64,000 nucleotides of DNA from Porphyra umbilicalis (Eukaryota > Rhodophyta > Bangiophyceae > Bangiales > Bangiaceae): contig KV918882.1 in the NCBI GenBank assembly GCA_002049455.2, positions 1 through 64,000 on the forward strand. The letters are read 5' to 3'. Positions 20,871-31,253 of this stretch are shown one piece after another. Every line of letters starts with the position of its first letter. The first letter of the stretch is position 1. Made by a program: the position numbers and the translations under genes. Under the pieces are notes generated by a model, which did no database searches, was not told the DNA's origin, and saw only the letters and a list, made by a program, of their open reading frames with translations.

Positions 20871-22344
20871 ACGCGCCCCGCCGAGCTCCCCCGCGTCGAG
20901 CGGCCGCCGCGGCGAGCCCCCCCCCGCCGCCATATTATCCCACGGGCGGCTGACGCGGGCGGCGTCGGCGCTGCCGCCGCCGGGCGACGGGGGGCGCCGG
21001 CGGCGCGCGCGGCGGGCGCGCAAGCCGCTGCTCCCCGCCGACGAGGCCGCCGACGGGGGGGCGCCCGTACCGCCCCGGTGCGCGCCGCCGGTGGTGGGCG
21101 TGCCGCCGCCGCCGCCGCTGCCGCCCCACCCCGGCGGCCGAAAGTCGGCGGACGACGTGCGGGGGAAGCGGTCAATGGCGTCTGCGTCGGCCGCGTCGGC
21201 CGCCCCGTCGCCCGACGAGGCGCCGCCGTCGGTGGGGATGTGGAGGAGCCACTCGCAGCCCCCCCCCGACGGGGGGACGCGGGCGCCCCGTCGGCGGCGG
21301 CGGCGGCCGCCCGCCGCCGCCCCGCCGCCGCCGCCGCCGACGCGGTCGCGTCAGAGGGGCGGCGGGGCCACCGCCCGCCGCCGCCGCCGCCAATGCCGCC
21401 AATGCCGCCCGACGTGGCCGCGTCCGACGGGCGCCGCCGGTGGTGGCGGGGGCTCCGCCGCGTGGGGGGGGGGGGGGGGGACCGCCGGGGGGGGGGGGGG
21501 GGGGGGGTGCCCGCCCGCCCCCACACCCCGCACCCACCCGAGCATGGCGCGCGTCGGCGGGGGGGGGGGGGGGGGTGGTTGTGATTCGGTCACCGCCGCC
21601 GCCGCGGCGGTCGTCGTGCGGCCGCCGGTACGGCCCTTGTCCTTGTCGCCGCCGCCGTTGCCCGCGCCCGCCGTCGTCGTGCTCCCGTGCACACGCACCG
21701 TCACACGGCGGCGGCGAGGGGGGGGGAGGGTCGTCGTCGCTCACGCGCCGGCGCCACGCGCACCGCGGCGGGCGGAGGGGGGGAGGGCGGCACCGCGCAT
21801 GCGCTCACGGCGCGCGGGGTGTGGTGAAAAGAAGGCGGTGGGGGGAGAGAGGTCGGGCGCACAGATGGAGGCGCGAGGAAACGGCGGGCCGGTCGGCGCC
21901 GCCGCGGGGGTGTGCGCCCGCGCGTGCCGCGCTCGCGGTCCCTCGGCGCGCGGGCGCGCCCCGTCGGCGGCCGCCCGCCGCCGCGGCGCGCCGCCCGCGG
22001 GGCGGCCGCGGGGGGGGGGGGGTGGCGGGCCCGCCACGGGGCTCGGCGGGTGCGTCCATGGAGGGGGGGGGGGGTCGACCCGTTTGGGGGGGGGGGTGGT
22101 GCAGGGGGGGCCCCGCCGCCCGCCAGACGCGTGGCGGCGCCGCGCGGGCGGGCGGGCGTGGCGGGAAGCGGCGGGCGGCGGCGCGGGCCCGCGGCGGGGG
22201 GGGGGGGGGGGGGTGGCGGTCGGGGAAAAAACGGCTGCCGCGCGCGAGGCCGCGCGCCGCGGCACGCGCCAAGCGGCGGCGGCGGGCGGCAGAGTGGGGA
22301 CTCTCCGAGCGAGCACAGCGTGAAAGCCGACGCGCGAAACGGCT
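18549..22344. other. Extreme GC low-complexity tract, possibly the N-terminal part of the minus-strand PH gene
   Basis: Nearly all G/C with GCC/GCG repeats and many G or C runs of 9 to 20. All frames are open over long distances, so open-frame length is uninformative. On the minus strand a more protein-like stretch appears at about 21250-21030 (LLHIPTDGGASSGDG, then DAIDRFPRTSSADF), hinting that the PH gene extends this far as disordered linker. I cannot fix exons, start or frame. Confidence 0.35.
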
Positions 22345-22738
22345 GCGCAGTGCCCCACGTTGGGGGATCCCCCACGAGCCTCGTTTTCCCCCCAATCGGT
22401 CGCGTACAAAAACTTGCAGGATCCCTCGTAAGCACCTGTACGAGGCGATTTTTTTTGCAAAAACATGTTGAAACGTGCTTACATACGTTTGCATGACGGC
22501 ATTTTTCCATGACTTTTTGGGTGCACCACAAGCCTCTTTGAGAGCCGCTTCCTATGGTCTTGAGCGACAGGGTGAAAATGCGCATGGGCGAACGTAGGCA
22601 TGTTTCCACATATTTTTGCAAAAAAAAAAATCCGCCTCGTACAGTACAGGTGCTTACGAGGGGCCGTGCAAGTTTTTGTACGAGCGATTTGGGGGCAAAC
22701 GAGGCTCGTGGGGGATCCACCAACGAGGGGCACTGCGC
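22345..22738. mobile_element. Fold-back MITE of 394 bp with about 105-bp terminal inverted repeats
   Basis: The ends are GCGCAGTGCCCC and GGGGCACTGCGC. The left arm (22345-22450) and right arm (22632-22738) are reverse complements with few mismatches; both carry GAGGCTCGT.GGGGATCC and ACAGGTGCTTACGAGG or complements. A second, inner inverted pair (GCAAAAACATGTTGAAACG with the CATGTTTCCACATATTTTTGC region) makes almost the whole element foldable. No coding. A left-truncated copy is at 29547-29835. Confidence 0.85.
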
Positions 22739-22868
22739 GGGGCGTCGGCCGGCGCAGAATCACACGTGGCAATTGAGATGGGCATCTCAATTGCAGGCAC
22801 CGGGCGGGGGATCCGCGGGCCGTTGCGTCGGCGCCGCGCCAGCGGCACGCGCGTCGCGCTTGTGGCTG

Positions 22869-24700
22869 CGCAGCACAGCACGTTGTCAAATTGGGTCACG
22901 GAGAACTTAAAATATATGCGAACCGTGAGAGGTCGTGAGAGAAATGTTTTTCCATGCAGCAAACCTCGTGACACCATCCTCGCAAATGTCGCTGTGTCGA
23001 TCTCTAAAAGGCTCTGTCTGAGAAGGCTTTCTGACACCCCCAGAGACCTTCTTACCCCACCCACCTGGTCACCCCTACCCATGTGCGTACTCGTCTACTC
23101 CCAATAGCTGCGGGCACCGCCCAACCACGGACACTTGTGCTTGCCTCCTTTCCTGTCCTCTCCCACTCCTTTCTCCTGCTGGCAGGGGGGGGGGGGCGAG
23201 GGGGGCTGCACATACATGCCGAGGGGGTCGGGGAGGATGGGGGCGCAAACGGTGTCGCTAGAGTGGGACGGCTGCTGGCATTGCCGTGCAGAGCTCTGGC
23301 AGGGTCATGGGGCAGGTCCTCCTTGCGCGATCAAACGGCACCCTTCACACCCAGTTCAAGGCAGACTTGGCGTACACAGTATGCATTCTTGCGGGCACAT
23401 GGAGACCTCTGCTCGGACGCCTCACCGTCGTAGCTTGTGTCAGCCAGACTTTGTTCAGTACCTGTTGGCATGATAGTCTGCTACCAATGGGGACCCAGGA
23501 TGCGCCCCCGGTCAACCGGGCAGCCAACCAGCGGGCTGGAAAACGTCAAGCCTTGTGCTTGGGGATAGCGGGGCGATTAATAATAATTCGAAGTGCTGGG
23601 CGGCGCCAATGCGCGCCCTCGGCATGTGTGCAGGTGACTGCCATGCTGCCCCCAGCCCCGCTCCTGGCTGCCGCCCAAGTGCACAAGTGCTGCCAACATC
23701 CCCGCTCGCTCTCCTGGCCGACCGCTCGGCCCACCCTCCTGGCGGACCGCCCCGCCCACCCTCTGGTCGACCGCCCCACCCACCCTCCTGGCCGGAAGCC
23801 CCGGCCACCCTCTGTTCGATCGCCCCGCCCACCCTCCTGCCGACCGCCCTCGTTCCTGTCGTATTCTTATCTGCATCCCCTCCATCCCACGCATTCTCTC
23901 CAGCTCGCACGGGGGCGGGGGGGAGTCACTCTACGACGGGCCGGACGACGTTTGCAGTCGCTGGACTAGTGGTGGTGGCGATTGGGTGGGGATCCACACT
24001 GGCGCAGTGTGGATAGTGTGACGCGCGCGGTGGGTGGGTGGTGGATGGGTTGGATGAACTGACCACGTACTTCTTTTTCGTGTTCGCTCGCCCGTCCCCC
24101 ATGTATCCTTACCATGCATATGTGCGATGGCTTCCTCTTTCTTGGCTTCTGTTTCTTTGCAAACCAATGGGTGTTGCTGACATCGAAGTCGAGTAACTTG
24201 TGTCATACGCACATGCATGCGTGGTGTCCGCGAGTCGCTGACATGGTGAGCTTGCTGTTGTCCGGTGGCCTGTAGCTCTGTCAGAGTTTGCGGCTGTGTG
24301 CAGTTAGCTACATGTCTGCGTGACTCTGTAGCACACCGTGGCTTTCTTATCGATTTCGTGTCTGCTCTGCCACCCGTGCCCGCGCCGAGCAACAATAAAG
24401 CGACCGTGTCTTTCAATGCATCTTTGGCATGTATCCTCAATGCTGGCCGGTGTCACATCCTTTCCTCCGTCAGGGTCTTGCTCCACTTCTTCCCCGAGAC
24501 CTCCGAGGGATCATTGCGGCGAGTCTCGCAACATATGTCTCGAAGGATGTGAACTTCTCCTTAAAGATTGGGCAAAGAGGAGTTATGTACTCATTTTCGA
24601 TCTCTCTCTGAACGCAAAGGGGTCGAGCAGCAATACGGTTCGGCCTTGTTGCAGATACCTTGGAACCTGACACGAGATTTCATCAACGCGCTGTGCTGCG
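22869..24700. mobile_element. 1,832-bp terminal-inverted-repeat DNA element, probably non-autonomous, CTG target duplication
   Basis: The ends are CGCAGCACAGCACGTTG and CAACGCGCTGTGCTGCG, 17-bp inverted repeats with one mismatch. CTG flanks both sides (22866-22868, 24701-24703). The paralogous segment at 29835-29970 runs GTGGCTGGCGAGCCCCGC without interruption and serves as the empty site, which fixes both ends. A 3-bp duplication is a feature of PIF/Harbinger and CACTA elements, but the termini are not CACTA and no transposase was recognised inside. The interior includes a G run (23185-23195) and Pro-rich low-complexity frames. Confidence 0.85.
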
Positions 24701-24703
24701 CTG

Positions 24704-25000
24704 GCGGGCCCCGCTCCACGCGCGCCCCGCCCGCCCCCCGCCCCCCCCTCGCCCGCCCCTCGCCCGCCCGCCCCGCGCCGCCTGCAGGGACGCGCGGGGT
24801 CGTGTCGGCCGGCGCCGTCGCGCCGCCCGCCGACCTGCTCCTGCCGGCCACCACCGACGAGGCGGCGACGGCCATCCTTGCCAGTTACTGTGAAGGCCCC
24901 TGCTGCTGCACTTCCCCCCGCTGCTTTGGCGCCCCCACCCCCTCTGCCGTTTTTTTTTTGTTGCCGCTGCCCCCCGACGCCCGCGTGCGAGCCGTGCGCC
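24704..25000. repeat. Duplicated 5' flank of the four-helix membrane protein gene (copy 1)
   Basis: Matches 29960-30300: GCCCGCCCC-rich tract, GGGTCGTGTCGGCCGGCGCCG, CTGTGAAGGCCCCTGCTGCTGC, and a T run before the ATG. Copy 1 has a shorter GCCCGCCCC tract. Confidence 0.8.
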
Positions 25001-25267
25001 ATGCCGCGGCGGGCGGCCACGGCGGCGGCGGCGGCGACGCCGGGGGCGGCGTCAGCGTCGGCGGCGGCGGCGCCACCGGTGGCCGCCGCCGGCCTCTTCT
25101 CCCTCCCCGAGTCCCTCACCTTTTACGCCATCACGCTCATGTTTACGGGCGCCTGGTACACGCACGTGCGGGAGTACGCGCCGTCGGCGGTGCGGTCGAC
25201 GTGCTCGTCGCCAACGCAGGATATGGGCATTTACCCGGTAGCCACTCCCAGTAACACCTCCCAGTAA
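25001..25267 (+). pseudogene. Truncated duplicate of the four-helix membrane protein
   Basis: Starts at the ATG equivalent to 30301 and matches it through AAGLFSLPESLTFYAITLMF and HVREYAPSAV, about 60 residues. It then leaves the match at about 25186, running into an unrelated tail and the 13-bp minisatellite. Only the first membrane helix survives, so it is taken as a pseudogene. Confidence 0.75.
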
Positions 25268-25510
25268 CCACTCCCAGTAGCCACTCCCAGTAGCCACTCC
25301 CGGTAGCCACTCCCAGTAGCCACTCCCAGTAGCCACTCCCGGTAACCACTCCCGGTAACCACTCCCAGTAGCCACTCCCAGTAACCACTCCCAGTAACCA
25401 CTCCCGGTAACCACTCCCAGTAGCCACTCCCAGTAACCACTCCCGGTAACCACTCCCAGTAACCACTCCCGGTGACCACTCCCAGTAGCCACTCCCAGTA
25501 ACCACTCCCA
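25234..25510. repeat. 13-bp minisatellite, about 20 copies
   Basis: The unit CCACTCCC(A/G)GTA(A/G) is repeated with only two variable positions. As 13 is not a multiple of three, each strand encodes the same 13-residue periodic string in all frames and no gene is implied. It sits exactly where the duplicated membrane-protein gene is cut off. Confidence 0.95.
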
Positions 25511-25697
25511 GATATCGTCAGGATTAAGCCGGCCTCGCACCACGGTGTCAGCAAACGTGAGGGACGACTCAGACCAACCCCTGTCTGACGGACGATACTC
25601 GCGCCCCGCCCGTCACACCTCGCCATCGCGCCCCGTGTCACTGTTCTGTGCTGGCACTTGTCTTCTTTCTTCTACCTGCGCGGCTGCCATCCACCCA

Positions 25698-28600
25698 ATG
25701 GAGACTGACGACCCAATTGATGAGTTCCTGACCCAGCCCCCTCACCCAAGCCCACCCACACAACAGCCCTCTCTGTCCCCTCACGCGTCCTGGGGCTACA
25801 CCGCATCTCTGCCCAACCTTTTGCACCCTCCACCACTCTCGCCACCACCCTCTCTGCCTCCTTCCGCCTGGGGGGGGCGTCACATCAACACCCCCTTGGC
25901 GAGGGGGCGGGCAACCACTCAAGAGAGGATGCTCGCACAGGTCGGCGGCGCAGCCCGAGCCCACCGCTTCCACGGCGGATGCGGCCGCGGCATGCGTCCA
26001 CGTCGCCCTACGGCGGCTCGGCGGCGGCAGGCGGCCTGGCGGCAGCGGCGGGCAGCTCGACGGCGGCTAGCGCCACGACGGGGGCGGGCGCCGAGGCATC
26101 TGCGAGCGCCCATGCCGCGGCGGGCGCCGAGGCAGCTGTGGGCGCTGAGGGGACGCGCACGACTCGTCACCGCCGCGGTGGGGGTGCGGGGAGTCGGAAG
26201 CCGCGGAGCCGGGTGGTCGCTTTGCTACGCCAGGATGAGACCACACCCGCGTTTGTGCTAGAGAAGCTGGAGCTGTGGGAGCTCCTGCCAGTTACAGATC
26301 GGGACCGGGTACTGCGGGACGTCGAAAAAGACCGCAGAGCTAACCGAGCTCGTGATCCGGACGCGACATGGAGTCGCCTGCTGGGCCCCGAGAGCCCCTT
26401 CAAGGGCAAGAAGCGCGAGCCGCGACGACCCCCCCACAAGAAGAGTCACGACAAGCAGCCGCGCGGTGGTGACGGCGAAGGCGGCGCCAGCGGCTGTGAC
26501 GACGGCAGCGGCGAGAGCGGTGGAGACGGCGGAGGCGGCCGGAGCGGTGGTGACGGCGGAGGCGACGGGAGCTGTGGTGACGGCGGAGGCGGCGGGAGCG
26601 GTGGTGACGGCGGAGGCGGCGGGAGCGAGAGTTGCACACCACCACCTGTCGTTCCTCGTCTCACTCCACCAAGACCCCTCCCCCCCCCCCTCATCCCACT
26701 AGACAACACGACACGTCCCCGCAGGCTGCACCAGAGGCGGCCGACGAGGCTTTCGTGCTGGGGAAGGAGTCGATTGCGCCACCCACCCGGCAGTGCTGGC
26801 GGCGGCGGCTGCCGCCGCCACCACTCTTGGTGTCAAGCCGCTAGTGTCGCGCTTCTTCACGCGCCGCACAGCGGGCGAGGCGGTTTGTAGCTTGACCACC
26901 CTGGAGGAGAAGCTAGCCGCCTTGAGGGCTCGCTCGACGGAGCTCGGGGGGTTTGACAAGGTCATGTTGGATTGGGGCATCCAGTCCATCACCCCCGGTG
27001 GCTTTCTGTCCGCCATCGCCGCCGACGAAGCCAAACGTGTGCAGCATTATGGTCAAGCGCGGCGCTTCCTCGCCGACCAGTATCGTGCTCACCCGGCCGG
27101 GCTCGTGCAGCACATGCGGAGGAGCAACAATTTCCTGCAAGTCTTCACGCACGGCTGCTCTGTGTGCCGGAGATCGATTGCGAGGCCAACTGTCCCCGAC
27201 GTCGGTTCCTGGGCAAGCGCTATGGCTTCAATTGCGCGCGTGGCAAACGCCGTGTGCCCGCAGGTGTGGTCGACGAAGACGGTTTCTTCCCTGATGACCA
27301 AGGTGCTCTTCCCTCTGACCGGCACTGCATATTGCACAGTGTGGAAGTCCAACGGGCCGTACTTGCGCGCACTCGAATTAATGCGCAGCACCAAGGGCTG
27401 GATGCACTGTTGGGACCGCAGCAGAGCCCTCGCGCACGTGGCGCTGTGGCCGTGCTCGCGCTGCCCGGGCCTCTCTTCATTCAAGAGATGTCAGGCCCAC
27501 GGGGACGGCACTCTGTGCGTCGGCCAAAACGTTTACATGCGGGCTCTGTCGACTGTCGCCCTGCTCGCCGACCATCCGCTCCTCGCGCCGGCCTTCACCA
27601 GGCGCAACTGTTTCGTTCGATGGTGGTGGCGGCGGTGGGTGGACCGCAAGGCCCCCCGTCCAGCGTGCTGGACTGGGTGGCCCAATCGTCGCTTCTAACG
27701 CCAACCAGCTGTACGGTCAACGTGCGTGACATTTGCGGTGCGCTCGTTAACTTCCGGCCGTCATTGCAGATGTGGCTGGACGCTGTATCCGTCCCGGCCG
27801 CGTCGTGGCCGACAACTTCCGTCGCCGAAACCAAAGAGTTTTTTGGCGCGCTGACATTGCCAGCCCCTCACCGCCGCGGCATGGAGGCGATCGTGAACGA
27901 GCTGTTGCGCGCGGCAGCGGCCATCGGCCGCGCCGCGTCTTTTGTCGAGGACGGATCCCTGCCTGTGATGCTCGACTCCGCCACGCTTGTAAGAGTGCTG
28001 CCGGACGACAAGTTCACCAACATTGGTTCTCGACAGCAGTTGTCAACGACGTTGCGGCGGCTCTTTGGGGAGGGCTTCACGAAGCGAGTCGCGTGTCCGG
28101 TCATTTTCTCCCTTCACGCCGTGGCGCGCGCATGCGGCCTACGTAGCACGCTGGACGCGTTTCCATGCCGTGCAGTCGTCGCTGACGTTTTCAGCCGTCT
28201 GGACGACGACGAGGCGGGTACCGCCGACGACGAGGCGTGCGCCGCCGACGACGACGCGTGCGCCACCGACGACGAGGCGGGCGCCGCCGACGACGAGGCG
28301 GGCGCCGCCGACGACGAGGAGGGCGCCGCCGACGACGAGGCGGGCGCCGCCGACGACGAGGCGGGCGCCGCCGACGACGAGGCGGGCGTCGACGAGGCGG
28401 GTACCGCCGACGACGAGGCGGGCGCCGCCGACGACGAGGCAGGCGCCGCCGACGACGAGGCGGGCGCCGCCGACGACGAGGCGGGCGCCGCCGACAACGA
28501 GGCGGTAATGGACGCCGACGGGGTGGGTGTCGACGACGAGGAGATGGCTGAGATCGTCGCCCGCTTCGTGGACCCGCAGCTGCTGCGACGCCGGCTTCGC

Positions 28601-29257
28601 GCTGCGCGCTTGTCGCTCGCGCCGGGTGTCACTCGGGCGGAGCTGCTCTGTTTATCGCGCGCTGAGCGGCCGCTCTTATTTGCACACGGCACGACTGTCG
28701 AGGCGGCGGCACTGGCGCGGCGCTGGGGTCTGCATGACCCGCGCTTGCGGGGGTGGATGGGACAGGGGGTCCCTCCCGCCTGCATGGCACTTTATTTTGT
28801 ACCCGTGCTCAACGATGTCAGCATCTTCTCGTGCGCCTCCTTTGCTTTGGCCAAACACACTGCCAAGGACAAGGACGGGAGGCTGGTGGAGCCCGCCAAG
28901 GTGGAGGTGGTCCTGTTCCGCGCCACACCAATCGTGTATGACCCGACCAAGTCGCTTGCTGGCCGCCATGTGTTCGGCGGTCCTAACCCCTCCCGCCCGC
29001 TGAACCCCGCTCTGGGGGTCCTGAACTTGTTGCAGCTCAGAGCTGGCCGGTTTGTCAATTGGGTGACCATGTGCGGTCTGCAGGTCATGCGGCTAATATG
29101 TGTGCATCCGGTGGCCGCGGAGACGGGCATCGCTTGGGGCATGCTCGGTGGGGCGGTCGACGGCACGCGCAGTGTGTCGGACGTCTTCCACCCAGACGGG
29201 CGCAATAGGATGGAGCCGCTTGGTTCAATCACTTTTGAGGTTGTGCCTCCAGAGTGA
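25698..29257 (+). pseudogene. Large acidic-repeat protein with ADP-ribosyltransferase-like C-terminus; reading frame disrupted
   Basis: Protein-like sequence runs through the interval but changes frame at least four times (near 25970, 26650-26780, 26800 and 27600). It begins METDDPIDEFLTQ, has an Ala-rich stretch, a charged helix (LEKLELWELLPVTDRDRVL, about 26260), a GGDGGG tract, and a Cys/His/Trp-rich region (26880-27600, with CSVC and CSRC). From 27600 a single frame of about 550 codons holds a helical region, the DDEAGAA array (28203-28502) and a C-terminal domain with LLFAHGTT, ALYFVP, FSCASFALA and VEVVLFRA. That H-G-T / Y-F / S-x-x-A-F-A / E spacing resembles ADP-ribosyltransferase folds. 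Family not recognised overall. Introns, assembly errors or pseudogenisation could explain the frame changes. Confidence 0.5.
28203..28502 (+). repeat. 21-bp coding repeat (7-residue acidic unit, about 13 copies)
   Basis: GCCGACGACGAGGCGGGCGCC-type units encode ADDEAGA repeats. All differences keep the frame, unlike the indels upstream, and one unit is shortened to VDEAG. Confidence 0.9.
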
Positions 29258-29546
29258 CTTATACGACTGCATGCGGGTGGCTTTAGTGACTGGGGAATAT
29301 CCGACGCCTGTGGGAGCTGACCCCTGTTCGACGCCTTTCCCGTTTGCGCGCGTCGCCGACCGCTTCGGGGTGCGGGGGGAGAACCAAGTCGCCCGAGGGT
29401 GGCCTGCGTTTGCGGCGGCCGGCATGGGCACCTGCCCCAGACATGCGGGGCCAGGAGCCGCTGACGGGCCCAAGCGACTTCCGGGCCTTTGACACCCATC
29501 GTCTCCTTTGACAATCAGTTGCATCGGAGGTCATCTTAGCTCATCG

Positions 29547-29835
29547 CGTTTTTTTGCAAAAACATGTGGAAACGTGCTTACGTTCGCATGACTGCATTTT
29601 CAATGACTAGTTGGATGCACCAGAAGCCTCTTTGAGAGCCGCTTCCTACGGTCTTGAGCGACATGGTGAAAATGCGCATGGGCAGACGTAGGCATGTTTC
29701 AACATGTTTTTAGCAAAAAAACCGCCTGGTACAGGTGGTGCTTACGAGGGGCCGTGCAAGTTTTTGTGCGAGCGATTTGGGGGAAAACGAGGCTCGTGGG
29801 GGATCCACCAACGAGGGGCACTGCGCGGGGCGTCT
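29547..29835. mobile_element. Left-truncated copy of the fold-back MITE
   Basis: Matches 22445-22738 from TTTTTTTGCAAAAACATGT through the right terminus GGGGCACTGCGC, but the left terminal arm is absent. It forms the left end of the duplicated segment 29547-30487, so it predates or travelled with that duplication. Confidence 0.8.
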
Positions 29836-30300
29836 GCCAGCGCAGAATCACACGTGGCAATTGAGATGGGCATTTCAATTGCAGGCACCGGGCGGGGGAT
29901 CCGCGGGCCGTTGCGTCGGCGCCGCGGCAGCGGCACGCGCGTCGCGCTTGTGGCTGGCGAGCCCCGCTCCGCGCGCGCCCCGCCCGCCCCCCGCGCGCGC
30001 CCCGCCCGCCCCCCGCCCGCCCCCCGCCCGCCCCCCGCCCGCCCCTCGCCCGCCCCTCGCCCGCCCGCCCCGCCCCGCCTGCAGGGTCGCGCGGGGTCGT
30101 GTCGGCCGGCGCCGTCGCGCCGCCCGCCGACCTGCTCCTGCCGGCCACCACCGGCGGGGCGGCGACGGTCATCCTTGCCAGTTGCTGTGAAGGCCCCTGC
30201 TGCTGCACTTCCCCCCCCCCGCTGCTTTGGCGCCCCCACCCCCCGCCGTTTTTCTTTTTTTTGCCGCTGCCCCCCGACGCCCGCGTGCCGGCCGTGCGCC

Positions 30301-31181
30301 ATGCCGCGGCGGGCGGCCACGGCGGCGGCGGCGGCGGCGACGCCGGCGGCGTCAGCGTCGGCGGCGGCGGCGCCACCGGTGGCCGCCGCCGGCCTCTTCT
30401 CCCTCCCCGAGTCCCTCACCTTTTACGCCATCACGCTCATGTTTACGGGCGCCTGGTACACGCACGTGCGGGAGTACGCGCCGTCGGCGGTGCCGGCGGT
30501 CATCACTGCCAACGTTGGGGCGGCCGTGGCGCTGCTGTCGGCGGTGGGCCTGCGGGAGGCGTCGCGGGGGGTGGACGAGAGTGAGATTGGGGGGTGGGCG
30601 CCGCTCGCGGGGCGCGTGGGGGGGGTCGCCGCGGCGGTGCTGCTAGGGGGGATGGGCGTCGTACGTTTTGGGGGGGGGGGGGAGGCGGTCTGGGGTGCCG
30701 GCTGCTGCGGTGGGGGGGGGGGCATGCTTGCGGCTGACCGTGGCAGGCGCCGACGCACGGAGGGGGGGATGGACGCCGGCCAGCGGCGGCGGCGGCACGC
30801 TCCACGGTGCGGCTTCGTCGCGAGGCACCGTCTGACTGGCCGACGGGGCTCGGGTGTGGTTTTGCTTTGGTGGTGCGGCCGCGGCGGGTGGTTGCCGTTT
30901 CCTCTAACTTGCCTGCGGCACCGCCGCACGCCCGCCCCCCCCGTGCCGGTACGGCCCTGCCCTTGCTTTGCGACCGCACGTGCGCGCTTGCCCGTGTCTG
31001 CTCGTGTGTGCTTTTTTTTTTGGCCCAGGTGTCGATGGTCGGGCTCGCCGCCTCCTTTCTTGGCAACCCGGTCGCGGCGGTCGGCCGCCCCTTTTTCGTC
31101 ATCCTCTTCCTCTCCTCCGTGGCGACGGCGAGCAACATGGGCCTCCGCACGTACGTGGAACGCCTTCAGGTCCGCGCCGCG

Positions 31182-31212
<31 letters not shown>

Positions 31213-31253
31213 CGGCGGCGGCAGCGGCAGCGGCGCCCAAGAAGCGCGAGTGA
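30301..31253 (+). CDS. Four-helix membrane protein with C-terminal KKxx signal; exons 30301-30660 and 31029-31253
   Basis: Exon 1 is 120 codons. It ends before GTACGT; the intron of 368 bp ends in a T run and CAG at 31028, and exon 2 continues in phase 0. The product is 194 residues: an Ala-rich N-terminus, then four hydrophobic segments (around FYAITLMFTGAWY; VITANVGAAVALLSAVG; VAAAVLLGGMGV joined across the intron to VSMVGLAASF; FFVILFLSSVATA). A basic/Ala tail ends in KKRE, which fits the dilysine KKxx ER-retrieval signal. No family recognised. This is the intact member of a duplicated pair; the other is cut at 25186. Intron borders are inferred from consensus and continuity of the hydrophobic pattern. 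Confidence 0.75.

Noticed and set aside
18687-22323. Very long open frames (over 700 codons) on both strands
   Set aside because: Composition effect in GC-only DNA; only the PH-domain motifs at the left end support real coding.
23286-23969. Open frame inside the 1,832-bp TIR element as a transposase
   Set aside because: Pro/Arg-rich low complexity without acidic catalytic motifs; the element is taken as non-autonomous.
25052-25641. Periodic Trp/Gly/Tyr protein on the minus strand of the minisatellite
   Set aside because: The same 13-residue string appears in every frame of a 13-bp repeat; an artefact of the array.
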